8,519 nt of DNA, from positions 616 to 9,134 of the forward strand of contig DDJR01000100.1 of the NCBI GenBank assembly GCA_002339135.1, written 5' to 3'. Under the pieces are notes generated by a model, which had not been told where the DNA came from, ran no database searches, and saw only the letters and a program-made list of their open reading frames with translations. Origin of the DNA: Flavobacteriales bacterium UBA2619. GTDB taxonomy: Bacteria > Bacteroidota > Bacteroidia > Flavobacteriales_D > Sanyastnellaceae. A program made the translations under genes and the position numbers. Below are positions 1 to 5,805 of the stretch, piece after piece (positions within the stretch are counted from its first letter, which is position 1; every line of letters begins with the position of its first letter).

Positions 1-1767
1 AATTCCAGGAATTTCTTTAAACTGGCGTCTCACCTCTTTCACCATTTCCATAGCAGCTTTTCCAACGGATTTCATTGCAAGCGCTGAGAACACTACAGGA
101 ATCATCGCTCCAACAAAGAGCGTTGCTAGAACATCAGCCTTGAAGATGTTAATTCCGTCAATTCCTGTCATCGTAACATACGCAGCAAAGAGTGCCAGAG
201 CAGTCAATGCAGCAGATGCAATGGCAAATCCTTTACCAATAGCGGCAGTCGTATTTCCTACTGAATCAAGAATGTCTGTACGTTCACGTACTTCTTCAGG
301 AAGGTCACACATCTCAGCAATACCTCCGGCATTGTCTGCGATAGGTCCAAATGCATCTATCGCCAATTGCATGGCCGTAGTAGCCATCATCGCGCAAGCA
401 GCGATAGCTACTCCGTAGAATCCTGCGAATTCATATGAGGCGTAAATCGCAACAGCAAACAGAAGAATAGGACCGAAGGTTGAGATCATTCCAGTAGATA
501 ATCCAGCGATGATGTTGGTTCCAGCTCCAGTATTGGAGTTGCGAACGATATCCATCACAGGTTTTTTCCCTAATCCTGTATAGTACTCAGTCATCCAGCT
601 AATTCCACCTCCTACACCAAGTCCTACAAGAACAGCGTAGAAAACGTTAATTGAAGCGAAAGTCCTAATCATGTCTTCACCGTCTTCACCTCCCTTAAAG
701 AAGTTCATCGACAACATGTCAGGTAGCATCCAATCAATCAAGAAGTAACATGCAACAGCTGTCATGATGATAGACCCCCAGTTTCCTTTGTTAAGTGCAG
801 ATTGAACTTCAGCTTCTTTGCCGTCGTCACTCACCTTAATAAATTTCGTTGCGATCATCGAGAAGATGATACCAAGTGCAGAGATTACAAGAGGAAGAAG
901 TAGTGTTGACATTTTACCGAATGTCTCACTTTCCCAATCGTATCCAGCTCCCATGTCACCTACAACGTAAACTCCTAGAACCATAGCGGCTAGAACTGTT
1001 GCTACATAAGACCCGAACAGGTCAGCACCCATACCAGCTACGTCACCTACGTTGTCACCTACGTTATCTGCAATCGTAGCAGGGTTACGTGGATCATCTT
1101 CAGGAATGCCGGCTTCAACCTTACCAACTAGGTCAGCACCTACGTCAGCAGCTTTCGTGTAAATACCTCCTCCAACACGAGCGAAGAGCGCAATTGATTC
1201 AGCACCTAGCGAGAATCCAGCGAGTGCTTCAAGAACGATAATCATGTTGTTTACATCAGTCACTTCACCTGTAAGACCCAGGATAGATGTTTTAATAAGA
1301 ATGATAAAGATGATGCTTAATCCGAAAACAGCCAATCCAGCTACGCCAAGTCCCATTACGGTACCTCCAGCAAATGATACTTTCAAGGCTTTAGACAAGC
1401 TGGTTTTAGCAGCCTCAGCGGTTCTCACGTTTGCTTCAGTCGCTATGCGCATCCCGATGTTTCCAGCAACAGCAGAGAAAATGGCACCTATGACAAAGGC
1501 AACAACAATAAACCAATGTGTTTCTTCTACCAGAGTGGAGACCACAGCAAGTGCAGCTCCAGCGATGACTACAAAAATTGCAAGTAGGCGATATTCAGCG
1601 TTGAGGAACGCAAGAGCTCCTTCATGAATGTAGTTCGCGATCTCTGTCATTCTGTCGTTGCCCTTGGGTTGTTTCCGAACCCAAGAACCTTGAATAGCCA
1701 TAACCACTAAGCCTAGAATGGCTATTACAGGTACTATATAAAGTATATTGTCAATCAAAAATTGCAT
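1..1767 (-). CDS. hppA: Membrane-bound ion-translocating pyrophosphatase, N-terminal 589 residues (partial, C-terminus off window)
   Basis: This integral membrane enzyme hydrolyses pyrophosphate and pumps H+ (or Na+) across the cytoplasmic membrane. The frame is open from an ATG at 1767 to the window edge, giving 589 residues. Family members are usually about 660-770 aa, so roughly 100-150 C-terminal residues are missing. The Mg-PPi site is intact: the D-x7-K-x-E motif at residues 208-218 and the aspartate series D234/D238/D242. Many hydrophobic segments match the multi-helix fold. GNTTAAIG at 504-511 has Ala508 and Gly511 where K+-independent enzymes carry Lys and Thr, so K+ dependence is expected. 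The usual helix-6 glutamate (after DLF) is replaced by Gly252, and residue 256 is Ala. A glutamate appears instead in helix 5 (GAES, Glu190), as I recall for flavobacterial H+-pumping enzymes. The leader before the start is A/T-rich with no Shine-Dalgarno. The gene lies 51 bases downstream of pdhB. The family call is very secure; the pumped ion is inferred. Confidence 0.97.
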   Translation of the reverse strand, partial: MQFLIDNILYIVPVIAILGLVVMAIQGSWVRKQPKGNDRMTEIANYIHEGALAFLNAEYRLLAIFVVIAGAALAVVSTLVEETHWFIVVAFVIGAIFSAVAGNIGMRIATEANVRTAEAAKTSLSKALKVSFAGGTVMGLGVAGLAVFGLSIIFIILIKTSILGLTGEVTDVNNMIIVLEALAGFSLGAESIALFARVGGGIYTKAADVGADLVGKVEAGIPEDDPRNPATIADNVGDNVGDVAGMGADLFGSYVATVLAAMVLGVYVVGDMGAGYDWESETFGKMSTLLLPLVISALGIIFSMIATKFIKVSDDGKEAEVQSALNKGNWGSIIMTAVACYFLIDWMLPDMLSMNFFKGGEDGEDMIRTFASINVFYAVLVGLGVGGGISWMTEYYTGLGKKPVMDIVRNSNTGAGTNIIAGLSTGMISTFGPILLFAVAIYASYEFAGFYGVAIAACAMMATTAMQLAIDAFGPIADNAGGIAEMCDLPEEVRERTDILDSVGNTTAAIGKGFAIASAALTALALFAAYVTMTGIDGINIFKADVLATLFVGAMIPVVFSALAMKSVGKAAMEMVKEVRRQFKEIPGI

Positions 1768-1791
1768 GATGTATAATTTTTATTTCTTTGC

Positions 1792-1799
1792 CGAAGTTA
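1792..1799 (-). promoter_or_regulatory. Weak candidate -7 box for hppA (TAACTTCG)
   Basis: Read on the minus strand, TAACTTCG matches the Bacteroidota -7 consensus TAnnTTTG at five of six fixed positions and ends 24 bases before the hppA start codon. No clear TTG -33 element lies at the expected distance, and the 51-base pdhB-hppA gap shows no convincing terminator hairpin, so hppA could also be read through from pdhB. Tentative. Confidence 0.22.
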
Positions 1800-1818
1800 A
1801 GTTAAGCCGGCGAGTTAT

Positions 1819-2802
1819 TTACTTATTTACGTAGGTGACGTTTTTTACAGCTTCCATGATTTCTTTTATTTTTGGAAGAGCTTCGTCAATTAAAGTTGTT
1901 GCAAATGCGAAAGGAGTGTCCGCTTGACACAACCTGATAATAGGAGCGTCAAGATGGTCGAAGGCATTTCGCTGAACACGGTATGCAACTTCGGATGAAA
2001 CAGAACTTACAGGGAAGCTTTCCTCCACAATCACAAGTCGATTCGTTTTCTTAACAGACTCAATGATCGTGTCTAAATCTAAAGGGCGTATTGTAACGAG
2101 ATCGATGATCTCAACTTCGATGCCCTCCTTGGCAAGTTCGTCAGCCGCTGCGTGGACCACTTTGAGTATTTTACCAAAAGAAACAACCGTCACGTCAGAC
2201 CCTTTTTGTCTCACATTGGCTTTTCCTATAGGTACTAAGAATTCGCCTTCTGGGATCAGACCTTTGTCTCCATACATTTTTTCAGACTCCATAATAAGTA
2301 CGGGGTCATTGTCTCGAATGGCTGATTTAAGTAATCCTTTAGCTTCATAAGGTGTGAATGGTGTCACAACTTTAAGTCCAGGAATTGCAGAATACATCGC
2401 CTCATAACTTTGGCTATGCGTTGCAGCCAATTGACCGGCTGGGCCATTGGGTCCTCTGAAAACGATGGGTGTTGTAAATTGCCCCCCGCTCATTTGAAGC
2501 ATCTTGGCTGCGTGATTTATGATTTGGTCGGATGCCAAAACAGCAAAGTTCCATGTCATGTATTCAACGATGGGTCTTAAGCCATTCATAGCTGCACCTA
2601 CTGCAATGCTTGTAAAGCCCAATTCAGCGATGGGTGTATCGATGACTCTGCGAGCACCAAACTCATCCAACATTCCTTTGGAAGCTTTGTAGGCACCGTT
2701 GTATTCGGCAACCTCCTCTCCTAAAAGAAAAACACGCTCGTCTCGGCGCATTTCTTCGCTCATCGCTTCGGCGACGGCTTCTCTATATGTGATTTCACGC
2801 AT
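1819..2802 (-). CDS. pdhB: Pyruvate dehydrogenase E1 component, beta subunit
   Basis: This is the beta subunit of the thiamine-diphosphate-dependent E1 heterotetramer. With E1 alpha it decarboxylates pyruvate and acetylates the E2 lipoyl group in the cytoplasmic pyruvate dehydrogenase complex. The 327-residue length is standard for the family. An N-terminal pyrimidine-binding domain (about 1-180) carries GEEVAEYNGAYK at 28-39 and DTPIAELGF at 55-63. Glu60 in the latter is the residue that activates the cofactor aminopyrimidine, and His129 sits in the conserved ATHSQ. The transketolase C-terminal domain (about 195-320) contains the typical EIIDLVTIRPLD at 231-242 and VIVEESF at 257-263. The start is fixed by MREITYREA, typical of PdhB. 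No E1 alpha, E2 or E3 gene is adjacent, so the rest of the complex must be encoded elsewhere. The gene is divergent from etfB. Branched-chain 2-oxoacid dehydrogenase E1 beta is the main alternative, but the EYNGAYKASKGMLDEFG stretch favours pyruvate dehydrogenase. Confidence 0.95.
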   Translation of the reverse strand: MREITYREAVAEAMSEEMRRDERVFLLGEEVAEYNGAYKASKGMLDEFGARRVIDTPIAELGFTSIAVGAAMNGLRPIVEYMTWNFAVLASDQIINHAAKMLQMSGGQFTTPIVFRGPNGPAGQLAATHSQSYEAMYSAIPGLKVVTPFTPYEAKGLLKSAIRDNDPVLIMESEKMYGDKGLIPEGEFLVPIGKANVRQKGSDVTVVSFGKILKVVHAAADELAKEGIEVEIIDLVTIRPLDLDTIIESVKKTNRLVIVEESFPVSSVSSEVAYRVQRNAFDHLDAPIIRLCQADTPFAFATTLIDEALPKIKEIMEAVKNVTYVNK

Positions 2803-2826
2803 GATCTTGACGCTTATTTGGGTCGG

Positions 2827-2834
2827 CGAATATA
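2827..2834 (-). promoter_or_regulatory. Weak candidate -7 box for pdhB (TATATTCG)
   Basis: On the minus strand TATATTCG matches TAnnTTTG at five of six fixed positions and ends 24 bases before the pdhB ATG, the same spacing as the candidate before hppA. No TTG -33 element is evident. Tentative. Confidence 0.28.
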
Positions 2835-2871
2835 AGCTAATTATGACTGCATTAAGACACCACTGTATTCA

Positions 2872-2879
2872 TACCTTTG
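2872..2879 (+). promoter_or_regulatory. Candidate Bacteroidota-type -7 box for the etfB operon (TACCTTTG)
   Basis: TACCTTTG is an exact match to the Bacteroidota sigma-ABfr -7 consensus TAnnTTTG. It lies in the divergent intergenic region and ends 40 bases before the etfB ATG, which predicts a leader of roughly 30-36 bases. I do not find a good TTG -33 element at the usual 17-23 base distance, so the promoter may be weak or activator-dependent. Confidence 0.5.
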
Positions 2880-2881
2880 CA

Positions 2882-2905
2882 ATTCTGAGAAATGAGTCTC
2901 AGAAT
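2882..2905. repeat. Perfect 9-bp inverted repeat in the pdhB-etfB intergenic region (ATTCTGAGA-N6-TCTCAGAAT)
   Basis: The left arm 2882-2890 and right arm 2897-2905 are exact reverse complements around a 6-base spacer (2891-2896). The element begins 3 bases after the candidate etfB -7 box, so it covers the expected transcription start and early leader, 14 bases before the etfB ATG. It could be an operator for a dimeric repressor or a leader hairpin. No T-tract follows, so an intrinsic terminator is unlikely. The symmetry is directly visible; the function is inferred. Confidence 0.6.
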
Positions 2906-2919
2906 ATCAATTATAAAGT

Positions 2920-3660
2920 ATGAAATTGCTTGTTTGTATAAGTAAAGCTCCAGATACGACCAGTCGCATCTCCTTTACAGACGGGGATAAGCGCTTCGAT
3001 GAAAGCGACGTCCAATTTATTGTTAATCCGTATGATGAGTGGTATGCTCTTGTTCGTGCTGTTGAGTTGGTTGAGGCGCATGGAGGTTCAGTAACTACAA
3101 TTATTGTAGGTGATTCCACATGCGATCCTATTGTACGCAAAGCGCTTGCCATCGGGGCCACTGATGCGGTGAGAATAGATGCTAGTCCTACTGATTCAAG
3201 TCAGGTTGCAAGATTGATTTCTAACTATGCACTTGACAAGTCGTATGACATCATTTTCACAGGTAAAGAAACGATTGACCACAACTCATCAGCTGTTCCT
3301 GCAATGATTGCAGAGTGCATGGATCTGCCATATGTTGCCTTTGCAACATCAATTGAGGTAGAAGGTCAAGTTTCCACACTTCATTGTGAATCAGGTGGTG
3401 GTACAAACAATGTATCTGTAACAGGTGCTTTTGTGTTGAGCGCTTCGAAAGGGATGGCTGAGCAAAGAATCCCAAATATGAGAGGGATTATGTCGGCCAG
3501 GACCAAGCCCCTTGCTGTCGTAGCACCGTCAGAAGTAACACCAACTACCGAGGTTAGTAAATTCACACTGCCGCCAGCGAAAGGTGATTGTGTGATGGTA
3601 GATGCTGACAATGCAGCAGATTTAGTTCGTCTTTTACGTGAAGAAGCAAAAATTATTTAA
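2920..3660 (+). CDS. etfB: Electron transfer flavoprotein, beta subunit
   Basis: This is the small subunit of the soluble FAD-containing ETF heterodimer, which takes electrons from acyl-CoA and related dehydrogenases and delivers them to ETF:quinone oxidoreductase. At 246 residues it has the usual length. It opens with MKLLVCISKAPDT, then shows the conserved NPYDEWYALVRAVEL (36-50) and VGDSTCDPIVRKALAIGATDAVRI (63-86) blocks. The nucleotide-binding segment is TGKETIDHNSSAVPAM (114-129), in the position of the GKQ.ID.D motif that binds structural AMP in classical ETFs. The partner-recognition loop at about 176-195 reads KGMAEQRIPNMRGIMSAR. It keeps the IMSAR part but not the LNEPRYP sequence of mammalian and proteobacterial proteins. 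The gene starts the rightward operon behind a -7 box and a palindrome, and etfA follows after one base. The family assignment is secure; which dehydrogenases it serves is not visible here. Confidence 0.95.
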   Translation: MKLLVCISKAPDTTSRISFTDGDKRFDESDVQFIVNPYDEWYALVRAVELVEAHGGSVTTIIVGDSTCDPIVRKALAIGATDAVRIDASPTDSSQVARLISNYALDKSYDIIFTGKETIDHNSSAVPAMIAECMDLPYVAFATSIEVEGQVSTLHCESGGGTNNVSVTGAFVLSASKGMAEQRIPNMRGIMSARTKPLAVVAPSEVTPTTEVSKFTLPPAKGDCVMVDADNAADLVRLLREEAKII

Positions 3661-3661
3661 G

Positions 3662-4591
3662 ATGTCAGTTTTAGTATATATCCAAACTCTAGAAGGAAAG
3701 GCCACCAAAGCCGGACTTGAAGTTGCATCGTTTGCAAACAAAATGAATGCTGGAGATGTGACAGCTCTTGTCGCAGGTTCTTTATCAGGTGATGGTGAGC
3801 TAGGTTCTGTAGGTGTTTCTAAAGTATTACACTTTTCCGAGAGCGCAACCGACAACTCTCAGCTTTCTAAGCTTACACATGCAGCAGCCAATAGCGTTAA
3901 CGCATCAACAATCCTATTTTCAGGCAACATCGAAGGATCTTCGGTTGCTCCCCGTGTCGCAATAGCTATGAATTCAGGCTATGTTGCTGGTGTAACATGT
4001 CTTCCTGAAGGCAAAGGTTTCACAAGAAATGTCTACAGCGGAAAAGCTACAGCATTGGTGAATGTGAACTCAGAGGTATGTGTCATTTCGATTACACCCA
4101 ATTCGTTTGGCATCAAGCTTGATGAGTGTGAATCAGCTGTAGAATCTTTTTCTGCAGAGATAGGTTCGCAACGTGTCGTGATTAATGGATTTACGCCAAC
4201 AAGCACTGACGGTTCTGTTCCTCTGCCTGAAGCTGAAAGAGTTGTTTCTGCAGGACGCGGATTGAAAGGACCTGAAAATTGGGGTATCGTTGAAGATCTC
4301 GCGAGTGCATTGGGAGCTACTACCGCCTGTAGTCGTCCTGTTGGTGACATGGGTTGGCGCCCTCATCATGAGCATGTAGGCCAAACAGGAGTAACCATAC
4401 GCCCTGACTTGTATATCGCATGTGGTATATCCGGTGCGATTCAGCACCTTGCTGGTGTAAATCAAAGTAAAGTGATTGTCGTGATCAATACAGATCCAGA
4501 AGCTCCTTTCTTTAAAGCAGCAGACTATGGAATTGTTGGAGATGTCTTTGATGTTCTTCCAAAAATTACAGAAGCCATTAAGGAACTTTAA
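3662..4591 (+). CDS. etfA: Electron transfer flavoprotein, alpha subunit
   Basis: This is the large, redox-FAD-binding subunit of ETF. The ATG at 3662 gives 309 residues and begins MSVLVYIQTLEGK, the normal family N-terminus, one base after the etfB stop. An upstream in-frame ATG at 3638 would add eight lysine-rich residues and overlap etfB, and is less likely. The N-terminal ETF domain spans about 1-180. The C-terminal FAD domain (about 190-309) contains SAGRGLKGPENW (196-207), Ser224-Arg225 and VGQTG (239-243), whose Gln and Thr contact the isoalloxazine ring. It also contains LYIACGISGAIQHLAG (250-265), which fits the ETF-alpha signature and supplies the conserved Ser257 and His262. NTDPEAPFFKAADYGIVGD (276-294) follows. 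Everything expected for a functional flavoprotein is present. No ETF:quinone oxidoreductase or acyl-CoA dehydrogenase gene is in the window. Confidence 0.96.
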   Translation: MSVLVYIQTLEGKATKAGLEVASFANKMNAGDVTALVAGSLSGDGELGSVGVSKVLHFSESATDNSQLSKLTHAAANSVNASTILFSGNIEGSSVAPRVAIAMNSGYVAGVTCLPEGKGFTRNVYSGKATALVNVNSEVCVISITPNSFGIKLDECESAVESFSAEIGSQRVVINGFTPTSTDGSVPLPEAERVVSAGRGLKGPENWGIVEDLASALGATTACSRPVGDMGWRPHHEHVGQTGVTIRPDLYIACGISGAIQHLAGVNQSKVIVVINTDPEAPFFKAADYGIVGDVFDVLPKITEAIKEL

Positions 4592-4609
4592 TTAGATTAG
4601 CGTTGCTGT

Positions 4610-5305
4610 ATGAAAAAAATAGACCTTGAAATATTTGACATCTCTTTAAACGGAGGCAATTCAGGGGCCTATGTTATGGTGTTAATGGAGAAAGGAGGTA
4701 ATCGAAAAATCCCCATATTAATTGGGGGTTTTGAAGCTCAATACATTGCAATAGAGCTTGAGAACATGAAGCCCAGTCGACCACTGACACACGATTTGTT
4801 CAAGTCTACATTGACCGCTTTTGACATGAATGTCACAGAAGTTGTCATCTTTGATTACAAAGAGGGCGTATTTTTTGCGAGAATTGTAGTTACAGACGGG
4901 GATAAGGTAGTTGAAATTGATTCTAGATCCTCCGACGCAGTTGCTATTGCAGTGAGGTTTAGAGCTCCGATTAAATGTTATGAATCCGTTTTAGAAGCCA
5001 CAGGTATTACGCCAGAAGAAGAGGCGGAGATCAACAAAGAGGAAGCTGAATTGGGGGTCGAAGAACTCGCTACGGACGATGATGAAAATGAAGATCTGGA
5101 TTTTGGTCAAATTTTGAAAATATCAGACGTAGATGAAGATCAGGAGGAAGATAAAGAATCGGAAGTTGTGTGGAATGAAGATCTTAAAAGGGAGAAAATT
5201 TTAGAGCTTACAAAAAACCTTACAATTGCCATTGGCAATGAGGACTACGAATTGGCTTCCAAAATTCGAGATAAAATTGAGCAAATTAATTTAAAGTCGA
5301 AATAA
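4610..5305 (+). CDS. Bifunctional nuclease (BFN/DUF151) family protein with C-terminal UVR motif
   Basis: This is a 231-residue cytoplasmic protein in three parts. Residues 1-130 form the BFN/DUF151 domain, with the hallmarks RPLTHDL (57-63) and IDSRSSDAVAIAVR (103-116). Members of this family have been assigned DNase and RNase activity in plants, but the bacterial role is not well established. Residues 135-192 are a very acidic, Glu/Asp-rich linker. Residues 193-231 form a helical hairpin with AIGNEDYELASKIRDKIEQI (207-226), a clear match to the UVR motif that UvrB and UvrC use for mutual interaction and that also occurs in Clp- and McsA-type proteins. The start has no Shine-Dalgarno and lies 18 bases after etfA. 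The stop overlaps the purE start by one base (TAATG), suggesting coupled translation. The domain calls are secure; enzymatic activity is not demonstrated by the sequence. Confidence 0.88.
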   Translation: MKKIDLEIFDISLNGGNSGAYVMVLMEKGGNRKIPILIGGFEAQYIAIELENMKPSRPLTHDLFKSTLTAFDMNVTEVVIFDYKEGVFFARIVVTDGDKVVEIDSRSSDAVAIAVRFRAPIKCYESVLEATGITPEEEAEINKEEAELGVEELATDDDENEDLDFGQILKISDVDEDQEEDKESEVVWNEDLKREKILELTKNLTIAIGNEDYELASKIRDKIEQINLKSK

Positions 5306-5805
5306 TGATGGGGAAAGTTGGTATAATAATGGGCAGCACTTCTGACCTTCCTGTCATGGAGGAGGCCATGGTTGTTCTCAAAGAACTGGGTGTAGATTAT
5401 GAAGCTACTGTTGTGAGTGCTCATAGAACTCCGGACAGGTTGTCTGAATATGCTAAAAGAGCAGTTGAAGATGGTTTCTCGGTAATTATTGCAGGTGCTG
5501 GAGGTGCAGCACATCTTCCAGGTATGGCTGCTTCGTATACACCTTTGCCAGTGATTGGAGTGCCCATAAAAAGTAGGAATTCGATCGATGGGTGGGATTC
5601 GGTTTTAAGTATTCTACAAATGCCCTCAGGTGTTCCCGTAGCTACTGTTGCTCTTGATGGAGCTAGGAATGCGGGTATTTTAGCTGCCCAAATCATGGCT
5701 ACAGCAGATGCTGATCTTCGAAACCGAATTGTGACATTTAAGTTGGCACTTAAATCCAAAGTTGAAGCGGCATGTTCCACTGTTGAAAATCACAAGACGC
5801 GATAA
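5305..5805 (+). CDS. purE: N5-carboxyaminoimidazole ribonucleotide mutase (class I PurE)
   Basis: PurE converts N5-CAIR to CAIR in de novo purine biosynthesis, as a cytoplasmic homo-octamer. The predicted protein is 166 residues, standard for bacterial class I PurE. Numbering from the second Met, it shows the phosphate-binding GSTSD (9-13), SAHRTP (37-42) with the catalytic histidine, and the GAGGAAHLPGM loop (63-73). SILQMPSGVPVATVALDGA (101-119) and NAGILAAQIMA (121-131) follow. Two adjacent ATGs are possible, 5305 (overlapping the upstream stop as TAATG) and 5308; both leave all motifs intact. The class I type normally depends on PurK to make N5-CAIR, but purK is not adjacent here and should lie elsewhere in the genome. 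The gene's stop also overlaps the next start by one base. Confidence 0.95.
   Translation: MMGKVGIIMGSTSDLPVMEEAMVVLKELGVDYEATVVSAHRTPDRLSEYAKRAVEDGFSVIIAGAGGAAHLPGMAASYTPLPVIGVPIKSRNSIDGWDSVLSILQMPSGVPVATVALDGARNAGILAAQIMATADADLRNRIVTFKLALKSKVEAACSTVENHKTR

Noticed and set aside
1042..1065. Perfect tandem 12-base duplication (GTCACCTACGTT twice)
   Set aside because: It encodes the repeated N-V-G-D of the invariant D-x3-D-x3-D pyrophosphate-binding motif; protein constraint plus codon preference explains it.
140..1627. Open frames on the plus strand opposite hppA (for example 140-418 and 1244-1627)
   Set aside because: They are antisense to a highly conserved membrane protein gene and encode low-complexity Ala/Thr/Pro-rich sequence with no family resemblance; they are shadows of hppA codon bias.
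1768..1818. GCCGGC palindrome at 1806-1811 as a terminator between pdhB and hppA
   Set aside because: It is only a 6-base self-complementary site without a loop-forming stem or a following T-tract on the minus strand.
3638..3661. Earlier etfA start at 3638, overlapping the end of etfB
   Set aside because: It would add MKKQKLFK before the family-typical MSVLVYIQTLEGK start; the ATG at 3662 directly after the etfB stop is the better choice.
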